This document shows, piece by piece, positions 33,043 to 45,289 of a stretch of DNA of 64,000 nucleotides (position 1 is the first letter of the stretch; each line of letters starts with the position of its first letter). A program made the position numbers and the translations under genes. The DNA is taken from positions 47,076,854-47,140,853 of the forward strand of contig OX411551.1 of NCBI GenBank assembly GCA_948146395.1, written 5' to 3'. Below the pieces are notes generated by a model that was not told the origin of the DNA, ran no database searches, and saw nothing but the letters and a program-made list of their open reading frames with translations. The stretch is from Fragum whitleyi. Lineage: Eukaryota; Mollusca; Bivalvia; Cardiida; Cardiidae.

Positions 33043-34658
33043 TATACTCAGAACATAAAGTTAAGCGCCACTAAGTTTTAAGTTAATAAAATTTCTATCG
33101 AAAACTTTAATAACGTATCTATGTTGTCAAACGGTTAGAACAACCTTTTACCTTTTGATTAAAAGCGTTTCGGATGCACGTGCATATTCAGCAAGTCTCG
33201 TGCAATGACTTTAAAGCCAGGGCTCATGCAAAATCAGCTTTTCTGTCAGAGATACTTACGTCGTGTAGCTCGTGCAATTGTTTACATTTCGATTTGAAAC
33301 TCAGTCATGGCATGGCGTAGATTGTCTACAAATGAAAGATGGCGAATAATTGGAATGCGAGATTCTGGAATGTCTTGTAGAGCCATTGCAAGACAGCTGG
33401 GGTATCACCACAGTGTCATAACACGTTTGGTACAAAAACACGCACAAACAAACGACGTTAAGGACCGTGTCATATCTGGACGCCCTTGAGTAACGTCTAT
33501 TCGAGAGGATAGAGCACTTTGCGTCTAGTCAGACGTCTGCCCTTCACCAGTGCGCCTGTTGTAAGGGACAACTGGAATACACACTGACGGGTCTCTATTT
33601 CAACAGTGTGAAATCGACTTCGGATGGCTTGGTATAAGGCACGAAGACCGCTCAAACGTCCAAAGTTACAACAGAGACACATCAATGAACGTCTAGTATG
33701 GTGTAGAGCGACGGCACGTTGGAACTTGGCATCATGGCGTCGGATCCATTGGTCAGAAGAGTGCAGGATGTTGTTGCATGTCACCGATGGCCGAATTCGT
33801 GTTTGGAGACAACCTAACACCCGATTTGCACCAAAGTACGTCCAACCAACCTATCAGGGTGGCGGTGGCTCCGTTATGATATGGGGTTGTGTCTCCTACG
33901 GTTGTAAACTGGACCTAGTGACAGTTCCAGGAACATGGACAGGCGATAAATATCGCGATAACATCCTTTTTCCTGTGGTAACTCCACATTTTGACAATCA
34001 CCCTCTTCGAACACGACCAGTGTACATGGATGATAACGCCATACCCCACAGAGCAAGAGTCGTGGCGGACGTTATGCAACGTGAAGCCATCACAACTATT
34101 CCATGGCCGGCTTATAGTCCCGATCTTAACCCCATCGAGCACCTGTTGGACCTTTTCGGGTGCCGTATACGTCGGAGAGAGCCTCCTGTACAAAATGTGG
34201 TTGAGTTAGAAGCAGCAGTGCACCAGGAGAGGCAGCAAATCCCTCAACACATCATCCAGAGGCTGATTCGTGGCATGCCGAGGAGGGTGCGCGCACTGAT
34301 CAATGCTCACGGATCTTACACACGCTACTGACTAAGATTTGATTGGAATTAATCGCATTTGTGTTATCTGACTTCTAAAACCAAGTTTCGTGTCATAGAC
34401 AACACCGTAAGTCGGCTTTGACAATAGTTTTTCATGTTTTAAAAAAAGGAGAAAATACGTTATTTACATTTCAAGGTACAAAGTCAATAAAATTTATCAA
34501 CACCCATGTATTGTTGTGAAATTGTTAAGTCAACATACCATTTTCAACATTGGAACTCAATATTTACATCTCTGTTATTTCGAATTAATGCAGGCTCCCT
34601 GCCTTTAAAAATCTTCTGTCTAAAAACTGGTGGCGCTTAACTTCTTGTTCTGAGTATA
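33043..34658 (+). mobile_element. Tc1-type DNA transposon, degenerate
   Basis: Terminal inverted repeats of about 37 bp: TACTCAGAACATAAAGTTAA then GCGCCACTAAG (from 33045) pairs with cttaacttcttgttctgagta (ending 34656) and the preceding ctggtggcg. It is flanked by TA at 33043..33044 and 34657..34658, the expected Tc1/mariner target duplication. Element length is 1612 bp. The interior holds one transposase gene broken into two ORFs on the plus strand. Arms differ at several bases. Confidence 0.9.
33307..34331 (+). pseudogene. Tc1-family transposase, broken
   Basis: The first ORF (33307..33489) is a helix-turn-helix DNA-binding domain (SGMSCRAIARQLGYHHSVIT) ending at a premature TGA after GRP. 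From 33490 to 33623 the coding text RRLPFTSAPVVRDNWN continues in another frame with further stops. The second ORF (33624..34331) has the catalytic core: HWSEECR (residues 42-48), GGGGSVMIWGC (79-89), YMDDNAIPHRA, and YSPDLNPIEHLLD. Asp137 and Glu172 are separated by 34 residues (DD34E). The first catalytic Asp is Glu45 here (GAA GAG at 33756..33761 where GAY GAG is expected). Stops, frameshifts and the lost Asp make an active enzyme unlikely. Minus-strand ORFs across it are shadows. Confidence 0.9.
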
Positions 34659-35907
34659 TTTATGATTTCTTACAAAGTTATGAAGTACAATTTCAATATC
34701 GAAGTCGATTTACTCAAGTTTTAAACGTTGAAAATTTTTGAGTCCGCGGTTTGAAGATCGTAGAGGTCACTGTGGACTTTCGTCAAATACTTACGTGTTT
34801 CTGCGATTTCCGGGTTGGAACTCACTTGGATTTGTTGTACGTTCTTCTGTCACAGCATTTAAAGTGTTTGATATAAATCTAGTCATCTCATTACGCATTA
34901 TAATTTTGACAATAGCAATGTATGTCTATGAGGTAAATTGTAGCAGTCGTTTGATTTGCATGGTATGTGACGTGTTGTGATTCGATTGGATACATATGAC
35001 CTATTTTTAGACTTAAACCTTATCAATAAAGAATTTATAAACTGGATTCCCCGCATAGATGTAAATAGCCGTTATCTAACTAAGGTGCTAACAATTCTAT
35101 CTATCAAAAATTATATTCAAGGATATAATGAGTCATTTGCATGATGTAAAAATACTTTGCCTGCAGGGTAGGAAAATCCTTTATTTTGGGGGGGGGGGGA
35201 TAATCCGGTCTCAGTCCTGTAATTTATAACAATGACTTGACATGGTCTCGTTAATTAACATTTCCGAGACCCAACGATTGCTATATTTGCCATCATTACA
35301 CACAACGTTTTCTTCACCTATTTAACGCACCGAAGATTGCTACCGATTGAACTACCACACTTAAACACTACCCCACTAAAACCCTCCCTTTTCTAGTCAG
35401 TAAAAGAAGAAATAATTATACCGAGCATCGATACAACCTTTCCCCAGTGAAAAGTTCAGAAATTTTTGGTTTAACTTTGGTGCCTGATATCGCTGATTCT
35501 ATGACTTATGTTCAAGTTCAAAAGGTCGCGAGACTTCTGTTAAATAGCGTTTGCAAAATCGCATATTTCCGGAATCCCGAAAGGAAAAAGAGAACTCAAG
35601 ACGTCTTTTAAATCTTATAAAAAAATCTTAGTAACATGACGTTTGACATTTAACAGAAAAAATATTCCGTATCTTTTTTTTTTAATTACCGCAACAACAT
35701 AAAAAAGATAAAGTACATAAAAAAACTAAAATCCCATTTTATTTCATTACCTTGTAGCGGAATAGTTTCTGTCTTCGATTTATCTCTTCAATATTCAATT
35801 TAATACGAGTACAAAATTTCTGTCGAAAATTTTACCGCTAAAAACAAAAGAAAAATAAAAAAAATCTCCTTGTCTCACCGACTTCCAAAATGACGTCACA
35901 CAGAGCA
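34659..35907. other. No recognised gene
   Basis: Unique AT-rich sequence with a run of ten G at about 35188..35199. No coding signal. Confidence 0.25.
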
Positions 35908-36062
35908 GGGCCCCGTTTTACTAACGATCTTAAGAAAATCTTAAGTTTTGTCGTACTACTACGATAATTTATGAACGCACGACAATCTTTAACACCGTTT
36001 TACTAAACACATCGCAGGTATAAATCTTATCGCAAGCGTACGACCATTCTTCAAGACGCTGG
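35908..36062 (+). repeat. gggccccgttttactaa-type MITE terminus
   Basis: Starts gggccccgttttactaacga; a second ccgttttactaaacacatcgc follows about 85 bases in, then caagcgtacgaccattcttc. The same two-step arrangement occurs inverted at 45110..45289. The right end of this copy is not obvious. Confidence 0.55.
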
Positions 36063-36179
36063 GCATGCGCACCATGCTAAGTTTTTTTCTAGTCTACAAT
36101 ACACAGCTCTCCGCTTCGCGGGAAGATTTGTCAAATAAATACATGTTGCATTGTTTTGACCATCTGTATATATGTTCAG
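36063..36179 (+). other. Possible 5' exon with perfect donor TTCAG|GTAAGTT
   Basis: The donor at 36180 is close to consensus. Upstream the frame from ATG 36065 is open and reads RTMLSFFLVYNTQLSASRED before reaching the donor in phase 1. This could be a first exon (coding or untranslated) of the plus-strand candidate at 36826..37507. Evidence is limited to one splice site. Confidence 0.2.
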
Positions 36180-36388
36180 GTAAGTTAATTTTTACTGCAT
36201 TATTCAAATACAATTATCTTCAAAATTCTATTGATCGATCATTGATGATATAGATTTTCGAAACCGTTCGCACCAAATCACGTTCGACCCATTCCACGCT
36301 TTTTGCAATTTTTGTTCCCCCGCAGTGGCGGAATAAAGAGCGTTCGTATTGCAAACTCTGGGTATTTAATACAATGATGATTGAATTA

Positions 36389-36473
36389 CCTTAGAAAAAT
36401 TAAAGAAGAGAAGGGATGAGGGTAATTGACCCCTTAGAAAAATTAAAGAAGAGGAGGGATGAGGGTATTTGAC
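36389..36473 (+). repeat. 43-bp tandem duplication
   Basis: ccttagaaaaattaaagaag-agaagggatgagggtaattgac is repeated with two substitutions (36389..36430 and 36432..36473), followed by a C11 run. The flanks cgcagtggcggaataaag (36323) and ctgtctccgccactgc (36483) form an inverted pair around it. Confidence 0.85.
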
Positions 36474-36825
36474 CCCCCCCCCCTGTCTCCGCCACTGCTC
36501 TGGGTTTGTTTGCCCCACTTTTATTATTTTCTTCTATAGTTTGTTTGCCAATTTCTTATTTGTTGAAGTATTGATACCTGAAAGATGGTGTAAGACCTTT
36601 CACTCAGTTGAAATTAATTTCATATTGTGCATGCAGGCAGATTGGAATCAAGAATATCAGATTGAAAATGGTGAAAATAAAAAAATGCAGAATATTTCAC
36701 AAAGACTTGCAGCTATTTTTTTCATGTTCTACAGTTGTGGATCCAGAGAGGGTGGGGATGGGTGTGGGGATCGGATTATTTCAAAAGAATCCTCTTTTTA
36801 GACTTTTTTTTTCATTTTCATGCAG

Positions 36826-37507
36826 AAACTTAGTCAAGAGTGTGTCATTCTAGGTAAGGGGAACACTCTATTTGTATGTTTTAACCCCACACTTTGTAGA
36901 GATCCTAGATTTGCTGCTTGTTTCATGACAACATGAAGAATTAAGCACCCAAGTACAGAAAATACACCAGATTACCTTGCACAGTACATGGTCAATGGCT
37001 AATCATTATGTCAAATGTCAAATAAAACTTTTCCTAAAGATTTGGAAAGATTTCAAAAATAAAAAGGCATGATTTATAGTGTTCTAAATCTCTGGTAAAT
37101 GTGCTACTAGAAAAATGATTTCCGCACAGCACAAAATCAACACAACTGAGAAATGTCTTGTATTTCATGCTCTTTGTTATGGTGATAAATTCCCCACAAA
37201 TAAAAAAAAAAGATAAGGGGGATATTTGAAAAAAGTGGGAGGATCCCCCAGTCCCCCTATCTAAAATAAACACTGTCCAGACATTGATAGAAAGTAAACC
37301 CACATTTGTAGGTATCTGCTCATTCTGCTGATAAGAAATCATTGTACATGTATGTAGCAAGGTCAATGTCTAGTTTATATGAGAAATTGGTCATTTCATT
37401 AATTCTGTGTTTCAGGAGAACTATATTTTTAATTTCATTTTCATTCTCTTTCAGGAATTTGCTTGCATGTCAGAAGGCTGCTGCATCATTTAAGCATTTG
37501 CTGCTAA
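36826..37507 (+). CDS. Candidate microexon (36826..36853) plus terminal exon (37455..37507)
   Basis: The microexon of 28 bases has a strong acceptor (tttttttttcattttcatgcag) and donor (TAG|GTAAGG) and only one open frame, KLSQECVIL. It leaves a G that joins GA at 37455, after the acceptor ttttcattctctttcag, to give GICLHVRRLLHHLSICC then TAA. Two matched splice sites and a shared phase are encouraging, but the peptide is short and unrecognised, and the upstream exon is uncertain (the 36179 donor is in phase 1 and does not fit the microexon). Could be a non-coding transcript. Confidence 0.25.
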
Positions 37508-38457
37508 CAATACATAATTAAAAGAACTTGGCTGTCTCTGAAATAGGATGGACACATAAAAAGACTGATGATTGTATACCAGTTACATTAACCCTCCCAT
37601 AAGCATAGGAGTACATATCTGGTAAATCACTGGCTGAAAATTAAACAAAGACTCCACCTTCTACCATGCTGTACTGATCTGACAAAGATGAATCTATTAA
37701 TAAGGCTGTATACTGTGATGGCGATGCCAACATACCAGAGAATGTTTGCACTCTTTGTTTAGAAAGGAGCTTGAATTTTTGAGGATTATAGAAATAACAG
37801 AGATTCAACATGATTTTCTGATAGTCATCAGTGTCAGATAATTTCATACCGATTGAACACCAAATGACTACATGAAAACTAAACTAAAAGTCACCTGATA
37901 GTTTACCAGATAAAGTAACATTGACTATAAGATGGATAATTTTACAGTAGCTTAACAATAGATCATTGACTCTTGAATTTCAAAGGTGATCATAGCATTC
38001 AACACAAGAATTCACTTGGAAATTGTTTAATTTCAAAGCAGGATTCCCATTCACTTTCAAAACTGGGGTCAATTTGCTACCTTGTGACTCTTATAGAAGG
38101 TTTGTTCTGCAATTTTTGGGATTATTTCCAAAAAGTGAGGGTCCAAATTCAAAGAAACAAGGATTCTTGAAACCCAGTGTCAAAACTAAATTTATAATAC
38201 CAAAGATGTAAGTGTAACACATACCGTAGAAACTCTAATAAAGCCCCATGCTCTAAAATAACCCCATCTCCCTTTCCAAAGGATGAGATTAACCATTTTT
38301 GATACAATTTTATAGCATCTTGAAGCCTTTTATAAAGGTCCATACATACAAAATCAAGGTCGCTAGAAATACAAAATAGGTTTTAGGCTCTTTTTCCCCA
38401 ATCAAATGTGTTTATTTTTTTACACAGATTATGTTCATATTTGGCATTTTTTCACTG
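37508..38457. other. No recognised gene
   Basis: Unique AT-rich sequence; a possible plus-strand AATAAA at 38236. ORFs on both strands here lack domains. Confidence 0.25.
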
Positions 38458-38469
38458 TCATAAATATAG

Positions 38470-38543
38470 ATGGCTCAGCTGGAAATAGATGTAACTGCCT
38501 ATATGTTTACATGCAGTTTCAACTGTTTGCACTGAGCCATTGA
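38470..38543 (+). repeat. Foldback hairpin, diverged copy
   Basis: atggctcagctggaaatag...taactgcctatatgtttaca...gcagtttcaactgtttgcac-tgagccat folds on itself. It is the same sequence as the better preserved hairpin at 48311..48382, in the same orientation. Confidence 0.75.
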
Positions 38544-38745
38544 TATGTAGCATAGCCTCTAATAAAGGCCCATCCCTTTCTAATGGAAATACGGTGATTC
38601 TAATAGAAACCCGGGTTCTGCTAGAGCTTTTATGGTATATGTAGTGCAGAACATCAGGAATTTGAAATATACATGTAAGTTTTCTACATGTATTCCGATT
38701 ATTTATATTCAATATCAGTAATACAAGTTTGGCTATCATAAGGTT

Positions 38746-39757
38746 ATTATGCTCCCCGAAGGGAGAGCATATAGCCACCGCTTTGTCTGTCTGTAATTCC
38801 ATCCGTCTGTCCGTCCCCACCTATTTCTCCATAACCCTTTGGCCAAATCAAATGAAACTTACCATGTGAATTTCCTATGAAAGTCTTGATGCATCTGTGA
38901 CGGTTTTTGGATTTGAGGCCTCGTCATGGGAAAAGGGGACTCAGGGTAAAAAACAGTTTTTCTCAAATTTCTCCTAGTCTAACAGTCAGAATTTAGCGAA
39001 ATTTCATATTTGAGTAGCAAATCAGATGCCCTTTACTATAAACAATTTGAAATTAACGTAAAAAAAAATATATCATGGAAAAAGGGGGCTAAATGTTTGT
39101 TGCCTTTACGTTAGCGTGTAAAATACAGTTATTCTTTCATTTCTCCTAGTCTTATGCTCAGAATTTGATGAAATTTCACATTTGAGTAGCAGATCAGATA
39201 TGGGTAGATCTCAAGGAGGAGAAGTGCAGTGCACTAGAACTACAACTCTTACTTGCATAATTTTGGAGTTATAGCCCTTTGTTATTTTTGATACTTAGAT
39301 TTTGTCTGGAGCATATCTCCTAAAGTATAATAGCTATCAACTTGAATCATTATGGGTGGATAGATCTCATGGAGGAGAAGTGCAATACACAAGAACTACA
39401 ACTCTTGCTTGCATAATTTTGGAGTTATTGCCCTTTGTTATTTTTGATACTTAGAAATTTGTCTGGAGCATATCTCCTAAAGTATAATAGCTATCTACTT
39501 GAATCATTTTGGGTGGATAGATCTCATGGAGGAAAAGTGCAATACACAAGAACTACAACTCTTGCTTGCATAATTTTGGAGTTATTGCCCTTTGTTATTT
39601 TTGATACTTAGATTTTATAGGAGGTAAATCTCTGACAGTACAAAAGAATCTTTGATCTATTAGGGTTCAGTTTACTATTAAGCTTTCGTGGCAGGGGATG
39701 ACCATGTCCAACATGGCTCTTGTTTTTGTGACAATGCCTTATTCGGGGAGCATAATC
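38746..39757 (+). mobile_element. 1.0-kb element with 15-bp terminal inverted repeats and ~155-bp units
   Basis: attatgctccccgaa (38746..38760) is the exact complement of ttcggggagcataat (39743..39757). After the left end comes gtctgtctgtaattccatcc-gtctgtccgtcc. The interior has three clean tandem units, tgggtggatagatctcatgg ... gaactacaactcttgcttgc ... ttgccctttgttatttttga, starting at about 39201, 39353 and 39510, and two diverged ones before. The units resemble those in the element at 58671..59631, whose ends differ. No transposase; non-autonomous. Confidence 0.85.
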
Positions 39758-39848
39758 CGTCTGACGGCTCTTGTTTTTTATAAAGTTGTTGAATAATGAT
39801 TTTCAGTAATAATGCAACTGTTTTAAATTCATTGCATCAACAGCAGCT

Positions 39849-40060
39849 GGTTATAGCTCAGTTGGTAAAGTATCGAACCTCAAATTACTTAACATTTGGT
39901 CTGAGGTCAGATACCTGACTGCACATACTGATTTCAATTGTCTCCTACAATTGGATGGATGATCCTAAACCCAAGAGAGAAAGTAAACAGGGATGAATTT
40001 TAAGGTAGTACTGGAGGGAGAAAAATCAGGTGCTCCGGCCTCAGCAAAAATGTCAAAAGG
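39849..40060 (+). repeat. Degenerate SINE with tRNA-like head
   Basis: The head ggttatagctcagttggtaa (A-box-like) is followed by a decayed B-box region, then caattgtctcctac..., aggtagtactgg, gagaaa and caggtgctccggcc as in the SINEs at 54.9 and 58.4 kb. The tail is lost. Confidence 0.55.
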
Positions 40061-40521
40061 TTTATTTAATCCCCATAATACAAACACTTAATTGATCAAT
40101 GCTTATACTTTTCTCATGCTGTTCACTGCATTTTCATACTGTACACAAAATTTTGGTAGACAGTATAAACCTAAGATTAGCCTGAACAGATGTACAGTCT
40201 GATCTTAACCTGAACTGTCTGGTTTCCTACTAATTTCATTGATAAAAAACAAGTGAAAAATTGTTTTAAACATCCCAAAAGTTGGCAAATTGGCAAAAGT
40301 TTAGATAAATTGAATACAGCAAAATAAGATTAACTTAATAAAAATGATTATATAATCATTTAAGTATAAGATTTATCATGATGGCATTCATTGTGTGTTT
40401 CATTACCCTGTACTACTACATATTCATGAACAGAATAAATTAAATTTTCCATAGATAAATAATTCAATTTTAGATGATTCCATTAATTTTCATGCATTCT
40501 GATTGGCTCAAAATTAGTTTT
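40061..40521. other. No recognised gene
   Basis: AT-rich unique sequence without coding signal. Confidence 0.25.
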
Positions 40522-41640
40522 ATTAGCTCCACTGGTAGAAGGCCACTGGGGCTATTGTCATGGTGCTGTGTCTGTCATGCAGCCATGAATCCGGTTGTAA
40601 AATTTTTCTTTAAAAATCTCCTCCACAGAAACTACTGGATGAATTTCAACCCAACTTCGCATGAAGTTGATCCTTGGTGACCCTCTTTCAAAGTTGTACA
40701 AGAAATTGATCCAATGAAAAACATGGATTTAATGGGCGTGGCTTATTTCCAAATATGGTAAAAAATGACCTTTTTCAGAACTAAATTGATGGATACCAAT
40801 TGAATATAACATGAATTATCCTTTGGTGCCCTTTTTCAGACTACAAAAAATTATTTTGATCAGATGAAAAATATTTATTGTATGGGCGGAGGTCATTTCC
40901 CTTATTATATACAGTGAGAAACTTTGAAAATCATTTTCTCAGAAAAACTGGAATAATCCTTGAGTAACTCTTTACAGGGCTCGTGTTAGTGTTTGATATT
41001 GGGGAGTCATTGACTCCTCGCCTATGAAATTCCAGGGGTCAAATTTGAATTTAAAGGGGTCAAAATGACAGAAAAGGCAAATCATAAGTAGAATTTGCCT
41101 ATTTAGGAGCTACTTTAACTGTGTCTTGTAATGGTATGAAGCAAGTAATTAATTTGTAGAACTTAAGATAGTAATGTATGAAAATCTTAGGTATAAAACC
41201 ATGTTTTGACCCTTAGTAATTTCTTTCAAGGGGGTCATAGTGATGCCCTTGGGAGAAATTTCTAGGGGTCAAATTAGGATAGTTTCAGATTTGTTGGGGT
41301 CAAAAACCTAGTTTAAGGGTCAAACACAAGCCCTGGTTTATCAGCCAACAAAATTGATTGTGATCAAATTAAAGATATAGTTTATGTGGATGGAGGACAT
41401 TTCTCTATTTGTTATAATGTGTAAACATTGAAAATCGTTTTCTTAGAATGTAACTGATGTATATCAACCAAATTTCACTGGAATGTTCCTTTTGGTGACC
41501 CATTATCAGGCTGCACAAAATTACTATGATAGGATGAAAAAATATTAATTAATTCATTCATTCATGCACTGAAAATCTGACCATATCAGTAGATCAAGGC
41601 ATGTTGAGCAAATCAGCTGCTCAAGCAGCTCTAGTTTCTC
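40522..41640 (-). repeat. agctccactgg-ended repeat element
   Basis: Begins ttagctccactggtagaagg-ccactggggctattgtcatgg. It has units with gaatttcaacccaacttcgc, ccttggtgaccctctttcaa and aagaaattgatccaatgaaaa. It is the reverse-orientation relative of 8430..9095. A block at 40978..41340 (ggggtcaaatttgaatttaa; aggggtcaaattaggatag) is not part of the usual unit and may be an insertion. Confidence 0.7.
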
Positions 41641-42477
41641 AATGAAACAATTTTTAAGTATGCATCTATTTTGTAGGCTTCTGCATAAAGTGGTCCCATA
41701 AGATGTCTATTATTTATTGACAAATCTTTACATTTTTTTGCTAAGAGGAATGAAACTAAAACCCTAATCACACCAGCATATGAGTCCAGTTCGTGTGTTC
41801 ATACAGTTTGATTAGCTTTTGAGTTTCATATCTCAATGAAATCAACAAAAACTCTCTTCATATCTTTAATGCAAATGAAACACTGTATTTGTTTACTTAT
41901 CCTAGACTAAAAAGAAGAAATATGTTTTGCTAGTAATCCAGCTATGGATAATTCTGAAATGCAGTTCTTGAAAGCATATCACTACTAGGTAATACAAACC
42001 TTTTTAACTACAGCTTAGTTTAGCTGTAGTTAAACGCTTTGGTAACCATATGAGGACATAATTGATAAAAGAAAACTATGATTATAAACAAGGTCGCTTC
42101 AAAGTCCTTTTTTGTTAACACCAATTCTTATGAGCAAGACATGCTTGTCACAACAACGTCTTTGTATGGATGCGTTAGTGTGTCTGTCACGCCATCCGTT
42201 CATCCACCTGATCTTGTACAGACACTTATTCCTACATTTATGAATGAATTTCAAAATGACTTGGAACAATTGTTCTACATCATGAGTAGATATACTAGTT
42301 GAAAGCACTTTTAAGATTGTCTGAAGCTCAATGTAAACTTAAAATTAGTCTTATCCTGAGCTTTGGTAAAAAATGCGGGCTCGACGGTAGTGGTCCTGTG
42401 ACAATCTCCTTGCTGTATTTAGATTCGTATGTATGCCATTGGGTCCCTTTGTCCATCAATAAGCTTGCAGACTTCAC
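41641..42477. other. No recognised gene; small hairpin
   Basis: Mostly unique. ttaactacagct (42004..42015) and agctgtagttaa (42022..42033) form a perfect 12-bp stem with a 6-base loop. The overlapping ORFs at 42078..42308 show no domain. Confidence 0.35.
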
Positions 42478-43110
42478 AGCTCACCTGAGCATAAAGTGAT
42501 CAATGTGAGCTTTTGCGATCATGCTGTGTCACTGTCGTTCATCTGTCATGCGTTTTGTGTCTTCAATATTCAGTGTGTACACTACAGGCTATATTTATAG
42601 CTTAACTATACAGAATTTGGTCAGATTTTTTGTCTCTGTAAGAATTTTTTTGGTCTCTTTTAAGACCTTAAAGTAAGTCAAAATTGGGTCAAATTTGGCC
42701 AGAAACTCAGACACACGGTCGTATTCTGGACAAACATTATTTTTACACCAGAGGCCACATTTTTGTTACATGTTCTGAGACTCTTGTCAGAAAGACTACC
42801 TTATTGTGCTATTTGAATCAAGTCCAAAATTGGTTAAAAACTAATTCACAGGGTCGAAACTTACGCAACTCTTGTGTACATGCGAGGTCACATTAACGAC
42901 TCAAACGGCTTGAAACTTGGTCCGAATGTTGCAACTTTTAAAACAATACTCTAAGTGCTTTAGGACCAATCGGCAGCTTACATACCCAAAGCAGCATGTC
43001 TTGAAACTTTGTCAAAACACTTGTATGTCTACATGATGTCATGGACGAGTTCAAATATCGGGTTGAGTAATGTACTAGGTCATGAAGGCAAAATTGGACA
43101 TTTGAGTCGT
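42478..43110 (-). repeat. Hairpin-ended repeat element, degenerate, minus orientation
   Basis: Begins agctcacctgagcataaagt-gatcaatgtgagct. It contains units with agtcaaaattgggtcaaatt and aaactcagacacacggtc resembling the element at 49729..51245. The far end is indistinct. Confidence 0.5.
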
Positions 43111-45109
43111 TAAGATTGTCTGCTACAAGTAGGTTTGTTATTCACCGTTGAAAATAGGAAAAGCCCAAACGCAAGCGCGGTAAATGCATTGTTACTATGG
43201 AGACGTTACGATTTGTAAACATATTCTAATATAGAAGTACAAACGCCGTATGGTCTTGGTACGGTGGCTGTCGATAGACGACCTTGGAATTATACGAGCT
43301 TATCATCGTGCGGTGTTACGACTACCGCATTATACTGCCCAGAGGTTTGAAGTTCTTCAAACTATTCTCAAAAATACCTCGAGTGTCCTCGAAACCATAC
43401 ATTGATCGGAATTCCAGTGACAACACTTACGACTTTAGAGCTAAGGGCACTGTTGATTGATTCGAAAACTAAGCTCTCGTAAAACGATCGCTAAATACAC
43501 GTCTTTACCTCCGACACGCCAGAAAAACCGTTGGTTGGCGATTTATACGTAACTACAGTCTCCCACCTACGAAAATAGACAAAACAGTACAAAACGAAAC
43601 AAAACATATCTCCGGTGTTATGAATGATGTGATTGGCCTGTCAATTTTTCAGCGATCTGTCAATTTAAGCGGTACGACAGACGTAAAACCCCGTTAAATC
43701 GAGAATCGTATTCAACTTCCGTTGTATGGAAACGGCGAGCGAGATATTTCGAGTTTATATCCGTCGAAATGTAAACAGGGCTTAACTTAGAAAAAGAGGT
43801 ACCAACACTGCTCATTCGTGAGTGTTTTCATTCATTTTCAATTGGGCCCGATTTCCTAAGTCAGTAAAGCGTTTGGCTCTGAAATTTGTGTTTCTGATGT
43901 CAATACCTGGAACTACTCTGCTATTATCCATCCGACATTTGACAAAAGTCATTGTGACACACGTCGTAAATTTTCTCCAACAGTTGCAAATAATACGCCT
44001 ATGTGCGATTTGCAGATCGTTGCTCGGATGAAATGAGCCCAGCGTTTAGGATAAATATGCACAATTGAGCACCACAAGTTTGAAACATGCAAAAGATACC
44101 ATCCACTTGATAATGAAGGGTACCATCTCCATGGCGCTCAATGGCGCCGTGGTGATTTGTTACCCTGTGCGAAGAATTATTTTTTTGTGGTGTTCGAAAC
44201 GACAAAAACTGTAGGAGGCGAACCAGTTGACGCGAGATAATTTTTGAAAGTGGCGTCAAATTTTATACAAACAAGATGTCCAGTGATCTGTCACCTTTTA
44301 CTATTCTTAGGCTACCCATTTCACCTTATGTTTCTACACATTTGGAGAAATACCTCATTTGCAATGAGAAAAAAAAATGTTTGACAATAACTGCTGACCA
44401 TCTGGGTAATTTTGAAGGCTTAGCACCGCCTAAAAATTCTAGAACGTGTGTGAAAATTGCGGGGGTGGGGAGATAATCCTGAAAAAACCCTAATCACCCA
44501 CCTATTTTCTTACTCGAAAAACAAACAATCATTTTATTTCTTAAATGGTGAAAAAGGGACGAAATGAAATTTTCTGACAAATTTACTTACGGCGCGTCAT
44601 TTTGCACGTGATTGACTTAGCATCATAATCATCATGACGTAATAAAAATTTGTTGGGCTCCGCTCAGATATCGATGAATAGAGTGAAATGAATTAATACA
44701 AGGAATATCTTTTTGATAATTTCACTGGTTTGGTGGTGAGATTATCAAGTGATTTTTTACAGTTATTTCCCGTTTAACCACCGAAAAGTATTTTAAAAGA
44801 AAATACGGTCAACAGTTTCCAAAGTAAAATATAGATGTTTTTTTTTAAACGCCTCTACTCGTTTTAAAACGAATTGAAATTATTTGATAAAATCCAGCCG
44901 CGATGAAATACTTGAATTTTCTCTTCAAGTTTTCGATAAATTTCTAGATGTCCGATCAACCTTTTCTAAACATAGAATAAATCATTTTTTTAAGAATTCA
45001 TATTTCTAGATCAATTATTTTTTCATGCCTTTTTTAGAGCGTTCATTGACTGTTCGTAGATTAAATAACTTGTTTTAAAAGTTGTGTCTACCACTTTCCG
45101 CTATTTGCG
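43111..45109. other. Unique region, no gene established
   Basis: Lower repeat content and more CpG at 43.1-43.8 kb. The plus ORF 44276..44476 (SSDLSPFTILRLPISPYVST at its start) contains a donor-like GTAATT after 40 codons, and 43999..44259 is open on the minus strand. Neither resembles a family I know. Confidence 0.25.
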
Positions 45110-45289
45110 ATCGAGCTACGACTGCCCTGACCCAGTCGTACATTTTGGCCCGATTTCTGCGATAATCGCGATAGATCGCAAGAGGAAAAAAATCTGCGAT
45201 TTTTAGTAAAACGCAAAAGATGTCGTAAGTCGGTCTCACGATATTCCTGCGACAAATCTTGTCGTACGACGTTTAGTAAAACGGGCCCC
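45110..45289 (-). repeat. gggccccgttttac-type MITE terminus, inverted
   Basis: Ends gacgtttagtaaaacgggcc-cc (45289), with an inner tctgcgatttttagtaaaacg about 80 bases before, mirroring 35908..36062. cgcgatagatcgcaag and cgataatcgcg give local palindromes. The minus ORF 45088..45366 is incidental. Confidence 0.55.

Noticed and set aside
33497..34193. Minus-strand ORFs across the Tc1 element (33497..33820, 33915..34193)
   Set aside because: Antisense shadows of the transposase.
44276..44476. 66-codon plus-strand ORF starting ATG
   Set aside because: Possibly protein-like at the start but no homology, no convincing donor and no partner exon.
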